The notes beneath the pieces were generated by a model, which saw nothing but the letters and a program-made list of their open reading frames with translations, searched no databases and was not told the DNA's origin. A stretch of 21,480 nt of DNA from Bacillota bacterium (GTDB taxonomy: Bacteria; Bacillota; Clostridia; Lachnospirales; Lachnospiraceae): positions 1 through 21,480 of the forward strand of contig JAEXNR010000038.1 of assembly GCA_023439505.1 (NCBI GenBank). Direction: 5' to 3'. Made by a program: the position numbers and the translations under genes. Shown here piece by piece: positions 14,025 to 21,065 of the stretch. How positions within the stretch are numbered: position 1 is the stretch's first letter; each line of letters opens with the position of its first letter.

Positions 14025-14108
14025 GCAGTCGTGGCGGAATTGGCATACGCGCTAGACTAAGGATCTAGTCCGGGTTTCTGGGTAGGGGTTCAAGTCCCCT
14101 CGACTGCA
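14025..14108 (+). tRNA. tRNA-Leu(AAG), prophage attachment gene
   Basis: A class II tRNA with acceptor GCAGTCG/CGACTGC and discriminator A14108. The anticodon stem CTAGA/TCTAG holds loop CTAAGGA, so the anticodon is AAG, reading CUU. CCA is not encoded. An integrase gene oriented toward it begins its 3' end 85 bp away, and phage genes fill the rest of the window. The tRNA 3' half (GGTTCAAGTCCCC...GACTGCA) is therefore the probable attachment core. Confidence 0.95.
14086..14108 (+). other. Probable attL core at the 3' end of tRNA-Leu
   Basis: Tyrosine integrases encoded beside a tRNA usually use its T arm and acceptor 3' end as the crossover site. The matching direct repeat should lie at the far end of the prophage, outside this window, so the core length cannot be measured here. 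Confidence 0.5.
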
Positions 14109-14142
14109 GTAAGGGTAGAGCGATTCTACTTAATATTAACAT

Positions 14143-14191
14143 TGGCTGTGTAGCCAAAAATGTAGCCAGGGTGTGGATTACTCTGGCTACA
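14143..14191 (-). terminator. Integrase terminator and TGTAGCCA repeats
   Basis: Just past the integrase stop, the minus strand forms a 9-bp stem TGTAGCCAG / CTGGCTACA (plus-strand 14161-14169 and 14183-14191) followed by TTTTTGG, an intrinsic terminator. TGTAGCCA also occurs at 14149, and TGGCT/AGCCA forms a second small stem (14143-14156). Being next to the attachment site, these repeats could also serve as integrase arm-type sites. Confidence 0.6.
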
Positions 14192-14192
14192 A

Positions 14193-15419
14193 CTATATAA
14201 CCCTGAGAGACTTTTTTATTTCTTCCTTTGTCAATTCCTTCTTGGGAATAATAGATCTATTGATTTTATTAGCGGCAGCATCATCCATATCGTATAAAAC
14301 ATGTTGATATACATTTCTTAGGGTTTGTACGGTTGAGTGTCCTAATCGCTCAGCAGCTTCTTTATCTGTAATCCCATTTCTTAGCATAATAACAGCATTA
14401 AAATGTCTTAAGTCATGCAGCCTAATATGATCCAGTTCGTATCTATCTAGTAGCTTGTTAAAATGCTCGGAAAGGGATTTGGGCATCCATCGTGTAATTA
14501 TTTTTTTACTATCATCTGGATTCCCTTTTAGATTATAATAATTTAGCAGTGTCTCTATTACATATCCAGGGGCAATAAATTTTCTTGAGCTTGTCTCATT
14601 CTTTGGATCCTTTTCCAGCGTAGAATAGAACGATACTCTTGAGGTGTTTATCGTTATAGTATGGCTAATAAAATTCACATCCCCCCATTCTAATCCGCAT
14701 ATTTCACCACGTCTTAATCCACACCCAGCTCCAAGTATAATAGGTATTTCTTCATCCTTGCCTTTTACAAAGTCAAGGAGCCTCAAGAATTGTTCTTCAT
14801 CATATACGACAGGTTTATATTTAATTTGCGAAGATAGCTTCACCCCGTCAGCATAATTCTTTTTCATCATTTCATTAGTTACCGCGTAATTAAATGCAGA
14901 TTTTAAGAATTTATTAAGCTTTATAACAGAATTATTACTCATTGGTGGACGTGTCTTTTTTACTTTCTTTCCCTGCATGCTAATTTCATAAATTCTCTTA
15001 TCTGTCAGCTTGAAATTGTAAAAATCATCTAGTGTAATAGTTCTCACATCTTTTAGTTTAACATTTTTAAAGTATGGCTCGAAATGGACATCGATATAAG
15101 TCTTGTATAATTCAGACGTAGTTTGTTCCCACTTTGAAGACTCAGGTCTTATTGATCTAGGATCCCACATATCATAACCAGCACATATCTTATGATATTT
15201 TTTAAGAAAATCTATCAGCGTGTCCTTGACAGGTTCTACATATTCCCCTGTCTGAATGGAGAATAGTATTGGATTAAGTTTTTCCCAAACTTCTTTTTCT
15301 GTTTTTCCGTATACAGTTTTTCGCTTTCTCTTCTCACCTGTTCTTCTTGATAATTCAATTGCTCCAACCCACCTCCCATCTGATTCGCGTTGATAGACTA
15401 TCGGCTTTGGTACATTCAT
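14193..15419 (-). CDS. int: Prophage tyrosine integrase
   Basis: A 408-residue phage-type integrase. An N-terminal arm-binding domain (about 1-60) has the usual WVGAIELSRRTGEKRKRKT stretch. A core-binding helical domain runs about 65-195 and the catalytic domain about 200-385. Catalytic residues are R236 (GCGLRRGEI), K273, H335-D-L-R338, H361 (LGH) and nucleophile Y371. The protein appears intact. It starts at an ATG with GAAGGAG about 7 nt upstream, 5 bp after the repressor stop, so the two genes form one leftward operon. The protein would recombine attP with the 3' end of the neighbouring tRNA-Leu(AAG). Confidence 0.95.
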   Translation of the reverse strand: MNVPKPIVYQRESDGRWVGAIELSRRTGEKRKRKTVYGKTEKEVWEKLNPILFSIQTGEYVEPVKDTLIDFLKKYHKICAGYDMWDPRSIRPESSKWEQTTSELYKTYIDVHFEPYFKNVKLKDVRTITLDDFYNFKLTDKRIYEISMQGKKVKKTRPPMSNNSVIKLNKFLKSAFNYAVTNEMMKKNYADGVKLSSQIKYKPVVYDEEQFLRLLDFVKGKDEEIPIILGAGCGLRRGEICGLEWGDVNFISHTITINTSRVSFYSTLEKDPKNETSSRKFIAPGYVIETLLNYYNLKGNPDDSKKIITRWMPKSLSEHFNKLLDRYELDHIRLHDLRHFNAVIMLRNGITDKEAAERLGHSTVQTLRNVYQHVLYDMDDAAANKINRSIIPKKELTKEEIKKSLRVI

Positions 15420-15424
15420 TTAGT

Positions 15425-15733
15425 TCACTCCTTCATTGCATTTATAATTTTAGTCAGGCGCTCTGGCGTTATCTTTTCATCAACACACTTGTCGATAACA
15501 TCAGCATAAGCCCGATATTGCACTTCATTAATGTCTCCATTTCCCGATATCCAATCAAGAGAAACTCCGAAATATTTGGCCAGAACAATTAAAGTAGAGA
15601 GCCCAGGTTCAGATTTACCGGTTTCATATCTCCAAAGAAGGGATTTTGCTAACCCGGTTTCATCAGACAATTTCTCATAGGATAATTCTTTCTTTTCTCT
15701 CAATAATTTAAGTCTAAGGCCAAATTCATTCAT
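15425..15733 (-). CDS. Small XRE-family repressor (cI-like)
   Basis: A 102-residue protein with an N-terminal Cro/C1-type helix-turn-helix (about 5-60; LSDETGLAKSLLWRYETGKSEP) and a short helical C-terminus, probably for dimerisation. It has no LexA/S24-type self-cleavage domain, so induction cannot work by classical RecA-stimulated autocleavage of this protein. An antirepressor or another route is needed. The ribosome-binding site GGGAG lies about 7 nt before the ATG. It is transcribed leftward with the integrase from the promoter at 15771-15799, and probably binds the repeated ATTCGTTTAA sites around that promoter. Confidence 0.88.
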   Translation of the reverse strand: MNEFGLRLKLLREKKELSYEKLSDETGLAKSLLWRYETGKSEPGLSTLIVLAKYFGVSLDWISGNGDINEVQYRAYADVIDKCVDEKITPERLTKIINAMKE

Positions 15734-15748
15734 CTTTTTATCTCCCTC

Positions 15749-15790
15749 ATTCGTTTAATATTTTGAATATATTATAGCAAATTCGTTTAA
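15749..15790. promoter_or_regulatory. Repeated operator candidate ATTCGTTTAA
   Basis: Identical 10-mers at 15749-15758 and 15781-15790 are 32 bp apart, about three helical turns. They flank the -10 of the leftward promoter. They are candidate sites for the XRE repressor. Confidence 0.5.
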
Positions 15791-15799
15791 AATATGCAA
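15771..15799 (-). promoter_or_regulatory. Leftward phage promoter (repressor-integrase)
   Basis: A minus-strand TTGCAT (15799-15794), 17-bp spacer and perfect TATAAT (15776-15771), about 30 nt before the repressor start. Confidence 0.75.
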
Positions 15800-15809
15800 C
15801 GAAAAGTTA

Positions 15810-15838
15810 TTGACAATATTAAATCCATGGAGTATACT
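15810..15838 (+). promoter_or_regulatory. Rightward phage early promoter
   Basis: A perfect TTGACA (15810-15815), 17-bp spacer and TATACT (15833-15838). The predicted start site falls at the palindrome GTTCTAAATATAGAAC. Confidence 0.8.
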
Positions 15839-15846
15839 TTAATTAT

Positions 15847-15862
15847 GTTCTAAATATAGAAC
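15847..15862. promoter_or_regulatory. Palindromic operator, copy 1
   Basis: GTTCTA-AATA-TAGAAC sits at the start site of the rightward promoter. The same 16 bp recur at 16135-16150. It is likely the site of the Cro-like protein or another switch protein. Confidence 0.6.
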
Positions 15863-15892
15863 AATAATCTGATAGAGAGGAGAGTTGCAGTA

Positions 15893-16132
15893 TTGGGAGT
15901 TAAAAGAAACGCAAAATTACATAAATTAAAGTACTGGAGAGAGGTAGCAGGATTTATGCAAGCCGATTTTGCTGTATTATTAGGTTGCACAGTGCAGAAT
16001 TATTCCCTCAAAGAAAGTGGAAAGACGGAGCTTAAAAGAGGGGAAATGATTGCGCTACAATCAGCACTTAATAAGGAAATGGAAAAATCCAAAGGCGTAA
16101 AACTATCGCTAGATGATATTTTTTTGCCTTAA
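15893..16132 (+). CDS. Cro-like XRE/HTH protein
   Basis: A 79-residue DNA-binding protein, first gene of the rightward early operon. The helix-turn-helix lies at about 13-55 (REVAGFMQADFAVLLGCTVQNYSLKESGKTEL, shown across the motif in part), followed by a short C-terminal tail. The start is TTG 15893 with GAGAGGAGAG about 8 nt upstream; no ATG precedes the fold. It is read from the promoter at 15810-15838, opposite to the repressor, which is the usual place of Cro. Identical palindromes before and after the gene suggest it controls its own transcription and that of the genes downstream. Confidence 0.78.
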   Translation: MGVKRNAKLHKLKYWREVAGFMQADFAVLLGCTVQNYSLKESGKTELKRGEMIALQSALNKEMEKSKGVKLSLDDIFLP

Positions 16133-16154
16133 ACGTTCTAAATATAGAACGTTT
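16131..16154. promoter_or_regulatory. Palindromic operator, copy 2 (extended)
   Basis: AAACGTTCTA-AATA-TAGAACGTTT, with 10-bp arms, begins within the stop codon of the Cro-like gene and contains the same 16 bp as the operator at 15847. There is no T run after it, so an operator is more likely than a terminator. It could form an RNA hairpin as well. Confidence 0.6.
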
Positions 16155-16177
16155 AGCAATGAGAAAGGAGACTTTTA

Positions 16178-16864
16178 TTGAACCAATTAGAACAGAAAAC
16201 AATCACCTCATTAGAGGTAGCCGGAATGATCGGCAAAGAACACAAGAACGTCCTGAGGGATATTAGGGGATATGTGTCGGAATTAAACCAGCTCAACATT
16301 GAGCCCGTTAATTTTTTCTCTGAAACTGCATACAAGGACGGCAAAGGAGAGGAAAGACCTTGCTACCTAGTAACAAAGAAAGGTTGCGAGTTTATAGCTC
16401 ACAAGCTCACTGGGATCAAGGGCACAGAATTCACCGCAAAGTATATCAACCGCTTCCATGCTATGGAATCGCAGTTACAAGCACCGGTATCATACTTGGA
16501 GATCCTTAAAAACGCAACATTAGAGGTAAGCCAGAGGGTCGATTCCGTAAATGACGACCTTCAGAACTTCAAGAGGGATATGCCTATCCTAGGAATCGAA
16601 GAGAGCCGAATAACCTCCACTGTCAGAAAGAAAGGCGTAAATTGTCTCGGTGGTAAAAACTCCGAAGCCTATAAGGATAAATCACTACGCGGCAGGGTTT
16701 ACAGTGACATATACAGCCAGCTTAAGCGCGAATTCGGCGTAGATACCTATAAAGCAATTAAACGCAATCAGACCGATACAGCGGTTGCGATCATTGAGGC
16801 CTATGAGTTGCCTATGGCACTGGCCGAGGATGTTGATGATATGAATGCACAGATGGTGATGTAA
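16178..16864 (+). CDS. Rha-family phage regulatory protein / antirepressor-like
   Basis: A 228-residue phage protein. The N-terminal half (about 1-95) matches the Rha domain: SLEVAGMIGKEHKNVLRDIR, then a FF(S)ETAYKDGKG-ERPCYLVTKKGCEF core and TAKYINRFHAME. The C-terminal half (about 105-215) resembles the ORF6C-type domain found behind Rha or BRO/Ant N-termini. Such proteins act in the lysis-lysogeny decision, often as antirepressors. This would suit a phage whose repressor has no self-cleaving domain. The start is TTG 16178 with AAAGGAG 7 nt upstream. Confidence 0.85.
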   Translation: MNQLEQKTITSLEVAGMIGKEHKNVLRDIRGYVSELNQLNIEPVNFFSETAYKDGKGEERPCYLVTKKGCEFIAHKLTGIKGTEFTAKYINRFHAMESQLQAPVSYLEILKNATLEVSQRVDSVNDDLQNFKRDMPILGIEESRITSTVRKKGVNCLGGKNSEAYKDKSLRGRVYSDIYSQLKREFGVDTYKAIKRNQTDTAVAIIEAYELPMALAEDVDDMNAQMVM

Positions 16865-16947
16865 GGAGGTGAAGAAAAACGAATCCGGATATTATAACAA
16901 TTCAGAAAGGGAATAAAAACTCCGTATACAGAGACAGCATACAAAGG

Positions 16948-17079
16948 ATGATGCAAGAAATTGATGATGAGATAATCCTGTGTAAGATTTATACCTTTGT
17001 TAAATACATATCTGTCAAACCGGAACATGAGAAAGTTGCGCCGGCGCAAGTCATCCAGACGAGAGGAGGCGTGTGTTGA
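16948..17079 (+). CDS. Small phage ORF (43 residues or longer)
   Basis: The frame MMQEIDDEIILCKIYTFVKY... ends at TGA 17077-17079, overlapping the TTG start of the next gene (TTGA), which suggests real coupled translation. The ATG at 16948 has only AGG directly in front of it. A strong AAGGAGG at 16863-16869 lies further up, and the frame is open from 16873 but has no ATG, GTG or TTG before 16948. A longer 65-70 residue product from a rare start near 16879 is possible. No family is recognised. Confidence 0.45.
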   Translation: MMQEIDDEIILCKIYTFVKYISVKPEHEKVAPAQVIQTRGGVC

Positions 17080-17429
17080 AACGCAAGATGCTTAATTTAC
17101 TATCATTCCTGCTTTTCTGGGGATCATTACTTTACATACTTGGACAAGCCGGATCGATGGATCTAAACCAGATCAGCATACCTCAGTACATCATTCGAAC
17201 AAGTATCGGATTGGTGATACTGGCAGCTGATACGGTTCTTATAAATTATCTTGGAGGGGAGGAGGGGGAGCAGATGTCGACACGGAGTAAGCATAAGACA
17301 CGAAGCCGTAAGAGCAGGGATGAAAGCCGAAGTTACAAAACTTATGTAAAAGGCAATATGCCGTTATATGATCCGGATTATAACCTGATACATAGATTTA
17401 CGGGATTGTTTAAGCACCAGAGCAGGTAG
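17076..17429 (+). CDS. Small phage membrane protein
   Basis: A 117-residue protein with two hydrophobic segments (about 6-23 and 40-58), then a basic Ser/Arg/Lys-rich soluble tail (STRSKHKTRSRKSRDESRS). Two-pass topology with a cytoplasmic basic tail is likely. The start is TTG 17076, 6 nt after AGGAGG; GTG 17073 is too close to that site. Its function is unknown. Confidence 0.6.
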   Translation: MKRKMLNLLSFLLFWGSLLYILGQAGSMDLNQISIPQYIIRTSIGLVILAADTVLINYLGGEEGEQMSTRSKHKTRSRKSRDESRSYKTYVKGNMPLYDPDYNLIHRFTGLFKHQSR

Positions 17430-17442
17430 GGAAGGTGGTAAC

Positions 17443-17592
17443 TTGAAAGCACGATGCACATACTGTAACAGTTACTGGGGCGTCAGCATCCTACAGAGGA
17501 TTCCACCAGAGGGGTATGAATGTCCCAGGTGTAGTAGAAAAAGAAAAAGAGCCCAGCTGAGTGCGAATCAGCGAAGGCCCAAAGGAAAATAA
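17443..17592 (+). CDS. Small zinc-ribbon phage protein (49 residues)
   Basis: The sequence begins MKARCTYCNSYWGV and has two CxxC pairs (C5/C8 and CPRC at about 29-32) and a basic tail (RKRKRAQ...RRPKGK). This is a minimal zinc ribbon, probably nucleic-acid binding. The start is TTG 17443 with GAAGGTGG 4 nt upstream. It lies 13 bp after the membrane protein gene in the same operon. Confidence 0.6.
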   Translation: MKARCTYCNSYWGVSILQRIPPEGYECPRCSRKRKRAQLSANQRRPKGK

Positions 17593-17638
17593 TCTTAAGT
17601 GCATAGTAGCACAGAAATTTAAGGAGGTCAAATTATTT

Positions 17639-17902
17639 ATGAAAGCAACAGGGATTGTGAGAAGAATTGACGATTTAGGAAGAATAGTACTTCCCAAGGA
17701 ATTAAGACGGGTTATGGAGATTAAGGAAGGCGATCCGCTTGAAATTTATACAGAAGAAGATCAGATCATTCTGAAAAAATATACACCTGATAAGTTGGTG
17801 TGCGCTCATTGTGGCGAAACCAGAAGTTTACTTAAGGTTGGAGAGAAATATATCTGCCGTAAGTGTGCAATTGAAGCATACACTGCCACAAGAGGGGAAT
17901 GA
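17639..17902 (+). CDS. AbrB/SpoVT-type regulator with C-terminal zinc ribbon
   Basis: An 87-residue protein. Residues 1-50 are a swapped-hairpin AbrB domain with the signature GIVRRIDDLGRIVLPKELRR. Residues about 56-80 add a zinc ribbon (CAHC ... CRKC). AbrB-like proteins bind DNA as dimers or tetramers and act as transition-state regulators; phage copies are common. I start at ATG 17639, where the domain begins. AGGAGG lies 11 nt upstream, a long but tolerable spacing. An in-frame GTG at 17561 would add 26 residues that overlap the previous gene. Confidence 0.85.
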   Translation: MKATGIVRRIDDLGRIVLPKELRRVMEIKEGDPLEIYTEEDQIILKKYTPDKLVCAHCGETRSLLKVGEKYICRKCAIEAYTATRGE

Positions 17903-17906
17903 GCCT

Positions 17907-18047
17907 ATGAGTAATTATTGGTATTGCCCGATATGTAATGGCAATTATGACTATGGAGAACAATGCGACTGCAAACAAAGTAAGGAGGATGAGTTTAATG
18001 AGGATGACGCTGAAAAAGATCAGTATACAGAATTTCAAAGGGTGTAA
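17907..18047 (+). CDS. Small acidic zinc-binding phage protein (46 residues)
   Basis: It begins MSNYWYCPICNGNYDYGEQCDC and carries CPIC and CDC cysteine pairs, then an acidic tail. It starts at ATG 17907, 4 nt after the AbrB-like gene, with AGGGG upstream. Its 3' end overlaps the ATPase gene by 50 bp, and the ATPase ribosome-binding site lies inside it, so the two are translationally linked. Function unknown. Confidence 0.6.
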   Translation: MSNYWYCPICNGNYDYGEQCDCKQSKEDEFNEDDAEKDQYTEFQRV

Positions 18048-19938
18048 AGATCGGATTATAAATTTTGGCAACAGGACAGCCATTAAAGGTATTAACGGAT
18101 CAGGAAAGACCACGATTGCCGATGCAGTTATGTGGGTGCTCTTTGGGAAGGACAGCTCCGGAGCGTCTACCTTCGATATACGGCCGAAGGACAGCCAAAA
18201 CAATGATGTTGACTTTGTTGATATCAAGGTCGAGTCAATCTGGGATATTGACGGCCGTGAACTAACGCTGGTTAAAAACCAGAAACAAAAATGGGTTAAG
18301 AAGCGCGGATCAGAAGAGCAGACCTTCCAGGGCAATGAAAATCTATATGAGATTAACACAATTCCAAAATCAGAGAAGGAATTCAAGGCATACATAGAAC
18401 AATTAGTACCGGAGGAAGTTTTTAAGTTCGTCAGCAACACAAATGCCTTCATGGTGCAAAAACCAGCGGACCGCAGAAAGACATTATTCAATCTGATTTC
18501 AGATATGACAGACGCTGATGTACTTGCCACAGACCCTAAATTTCAGCCATTGGCTGATCAGCTGGCACAGTTTACATCAGAGGAGATCCTTTCCCGGGAC
18601 AAGAAGGCCTTATTAGAGAATAAGCGTAAACTCGAAGAGATCCCGGCCAGGATCGACGAAGTCAGTAAGTCAATTATCGACCAAGACTATTCGGCGGCCG
18701 AGGCAAAGATTCAGGATCTGCGGGAGCAGATGGCATCTATTGCAGATGATAAGTCAGACTCATTTGTATACGAAAGCCTGAACGAATTTAAGGCTAAAAA
18801 GGCGCGATTCGAGGGAGACCTGCAAGAACTTGACCGAAAGGTTAATGCAGACAACAGTTGTAGGAGAAACGAATTACAAAACAACATAATTGAAATTGAT
18901 CAGCAGCTTCAGCGTGCAGGTCGGGATAAAAACGGAGCGGATAGAGAAGCAAGATTTTGTGAAGCCGATATTGAAAAAGATAAGAGAGCTCTTGCTAGGC
19001 TTAGTGAAGAATATAAGGCAGAGAGGGCAGTTGAGATGCCGGAAGGCTCAAACATTTGCCCAACTTGCCACAGAGAATATTCAGATGATGTCAAAGAAAG
19101 TATTTCATCACGGTTTCAGGCCGAGAAAGAGCAAAACCTTTTATCTATCAGCACGAAAGGCAGGGGGGCCGCAGAAGCTGTTAAGGAAGATGAAGCAAGG
19201 CTTAAAGGATGGCTCGATAAGATCACTATTTACGATCAAGAGATTTGCAAACTGACCGAGGATAGAAATGTATTGCAAGAAAGGCTTGAATCTCTTCCAA
19301 GGAGCATTGATTTCCGAGACACGGAGGAGTACCAGATTATCCTCATGCAAATAACAACGCTGGAAAGCCAGATCGAAGAGTATAACAATCTGGTATATGA
19401 TGCTAATGCAAAAAAAGCAGTAATCACTGATAAGAAAAGAGCTATCCAGTCTGAAATCGATGTAATGAACCGGGTCCTTGCCGGCAGACAGACTGTTGCC
19501 AACGCTAAGGCTAGAGTAGAAGAACTCAAAACAGATCAGCGTAATTTGTCACAAACAATAGCCAATACCGAAAAAGAGATATATCTTCTAGAGGAATTCA
19601 ATAAGGCAAAGGTTAATCTTTTATCCGATAAGATCAATGCTCATTTCAAGGTTGTAAAGTGGAAACTTTTTGAGCGACAGATCAATGGAGGATATAACTC
19701 AATCTGTGAGCCTTTGGTCAACGGACAGGCTTACAGTAGTGCTTTAAACTCCGGGCATAAGATTCTGGCTGAACTAGATATTATTCAGGCACTACAGAGA
19801 ATATATGAGGTGTCGGTACCGGTTTTCTTAGATAATGCTGAACGGATTAATACGTTTAATATTCCTGATATGGATTGTCAGCTGATCGCACTAGTTGTAT
19901 CAAATGATCCGGAGTTGAAGGTGGTGATTGAGCATTGA
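17998..19938 (+). CDS. Phage Rad50/SbcC-like AAA ATPase
   Basis: A 646-residue SMC-like ATPase. The N-terminal half-domain has RMTLKKISIQNFKGCKDR, then Walker A GINGSGKTT (31-39). A long coiled-coil arm follows, broken at the middle by a single zinc-hook motif C354-P-T-C357. The C-terminal half-domain has a signature-like stretch LNSGHKILAELD and Walker B VPVFLDNAE (D612, E615). It is shorter than bacterial SbcC (about 1000 residues). It is expected to act at DNA ends with a nuclease. It stands directly before a RecT gene, so it probably belongs to the phage recombination module. The start is ATG 17998, 9 nt after AAGGAGG; in-frame ATGs further up (17938, 17944) lack such a site. Confidence 0.88.
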   Translation: MRMTLKKISIQNFKGCKDRIINFGNRTAIKGINGSGKTTIADAVMWVLFGKDSSGASTFDIRPKDSQNNDVDFVDIKVESIWDIDGRELTLVKNQKQKWVKKRGSEEQTFQGNENLYEINTIPKSEKEFKAYIEQLVPEEVFKFVSNTNAFMVQKPADRRKTLFNLISDMTDADVLATDPKFQPLADQLAQFTSEEILSRDKKALLENKRKLEEIPARIDEVSKSIIDQDYSAAEAKIQDLREQMASIADDKSDSFVYESLNEFKAKKARFEGDLQELDRKVNADNSCRRNELQNNIIEIDQQLQRAGRDKNGADREARFCEADIEKDKRALARLSEEYKAERAVEMPEGSNICPTCHREYSDDVKESISSRFQAEKEQNLLSISTKGRGAAEAVKEDEARLKGWLDKITIYDQEICKLTEDRNVLQERLESLPRSIDFRDTEEYQIILMQITTLESQIEEYNNLVYDANAKKAVITDKKRAIQSEIDVMNRVLAGRQTVANAKARVEELKTDQRNLSQTIANTEKEIYLLEEFNKAKVNLLSDKINAHFKVVKWKLFERQINGGYNSICEPLVNGQAYSSALNSGHKILAELDIIQALQRIYEVSVPVFLDNAERINTFNIPDMDCQLIALVVSNDPELKVVIEH

Positions 19939-20111
19939 ATAGCTATAAAGATTCAAGGGGGCATCTATGGATAGCTTGCAGTGAATGCAATCGTGGAGGA
20001 AATGGTACAGATGCAGACAAGTGCAGCTGCGGGGGAAGAAGTAAAAAGTTTAATGGTACTGGATGTTTTTCTGGTGAATTAATAGATAAGTATAAGGAGG
20101 AGTTAAAGTAG
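19935..20111 (+). CDS. Small cysteine-rich phage protein (58 residues)
   Basis: The sequence MNSYKDSRGHLWIACSECN... carries CSEC, CSC and a further Cys (GTGCFSGEL), likely a zinc-binding fold. The TTG start overlaps the ATPase stop (TTGA), and the TAG stop shares one base with the GTG start of recT. Such tight linkage on both sides supports a real gene in the recombination operon. A weak AAGGTGG lies about 10 nt before the start. Function unknown. Confidence 0.65.
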   Translation: MNSYKDSRGHLWIACSECNRGGNGTDADKCSCGGRSKKFNGTGCFSGELIDKYKEELK

Positions 20112-21061
20112 TGGCAGAACAAAACGCAGTAGTGAAAGTCGGAATCACTCAGCCAGGAGTTGAGTATGTAACCAACCAGTTAGTCCAGGAAGAAAAGAAG
20201 GGACTTAAGTTTCCTGTGAACTATAGCATACAGAATGCAATGAATTCAGCATATCTGATGCTGAAAGAAGCCGAAACAAAGGATGGGCAGCAATTATTGT
20301 CAGTGTGTACGCAAGAGAGTGTTGTCCTTTCCTTAACGCAGATGGCTACTCAGGGATTAAATCCTGTAAAAAAACAGTGCTACTTTGTGGCTTATGGTAA
20401 TAAATGCAAGCTGGTACCATCGTATTTTGGCACACTTGCTATCCTTAACAGAGTTAAAAATCTCAAAAGACAGCCAATTGCCAATGTGGTGAGGCAAGGT
20501 GATGTTTTTGAGTATGGTTATAACGAGTGCATGGATCTCGTGATTTATAAGCATGAGACAAAAATTGAGAATATCGACAACCCTATTTTGGCTGCTTATG
20601 CAATCATTGAGACTGATAAGGAAAAAGTCATTGAAATCATGAGCAAGCAGCAGCTTGAAAACGCATGGGGACAGGGACAGTCATGGAAGTCAGCTAAGAA
20701 GGGCGGCTATGAATCTGCAACGCACACCAAGTTTTCTGAGGAAATGGCAAAAAAATCAGTACTTAATCGTGCAAGCAAGAGGCTAATCAATGCCACAGAC
20801 GACAGCTCCATCATGGGAGATCAATTCCTGGAGGCATTTAACGAGACGAGCGATAACGATATGATTGATACTGTTCAGGCAAGTGCGCAACATCAGATTA
20901 CCACCAATGCAAACAGTGAGGAGTTTGTTGTTCCTTCCGGTACACCTATCGAAAGTGTACAGGGTGAAGTCGTTGACGAACCGAAGAAACCGGAACAGAC
21001 GAAGCAGAGCAAGGGTTCCCAGAACAAAACACCGGAAACGCCGGAATGGATGCAGGGGTGA
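20111..21061 (+). CDS. recT: RecT-family single-strand annealing protein
   Basis: A 316-residue annealase that coats single-stranded DNA and pairs complementary strands in phage recombination. The RecT/Bet core spans about 30-235 and has typical stretches (SVVLSLTQMATQGLNP, CYFVAYGNKCKLVPSY, GTLAILNRV). The C-terminal 80 residues are polar and Gln/Thr/Lys-rich, as is usual. The GTG start is 10 nt after AGGAGG (20095-20100). No RecE-type exonuclease is next to it; the neighbours are a Rad50-like ATPase and a metallo-beta-lactamase-fold protein. Confidence 0.95.
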   Translation: MAEQNAVVKVGITQPGVEYVTNQLVQEEKKGLKFPVNYSIQNAMNSAYLMLKEAETKDGQQLLSVCTQESVVLSLTQMATQGLNPVKKQCYFVAYGNKCKLVPSYFGTLAILNRVKNLKRQPIANVVRQGDVFEYGYNECMDLVIYKHETKIENIDNPILAAYAIIETDKEKVIEIMSKQQLENAWGQGQSWKSAKKGGYESATHTKFSEEMAKKSVLNRASKRLINATDDSSIMGDQFLEAFNETSDNDMIDTVQASAQHQITTNANSEEFVVPSGTPIESVQGEVVDEPKKPEQTKQSKGSQNKTPETPEWMQG

Positions 21062-21065
21062 TCGG

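Noticed and set aside
16131..16154. Intrinsic terminator after the Cro-like gene
   Set aside because: The stem is good but no T run follows, and the core is identical to the promoter-proximal palindrome, so it is treated as an operator.
17832..18530. Long minus-strand open frame of 232 codons
   Set aside because: It runs antisense to the AbrB-like, small zinc and ATPase genes, all with good ribosome-binding sites. Its sequence is a low-complexity hydrophobic mirror of those genes.
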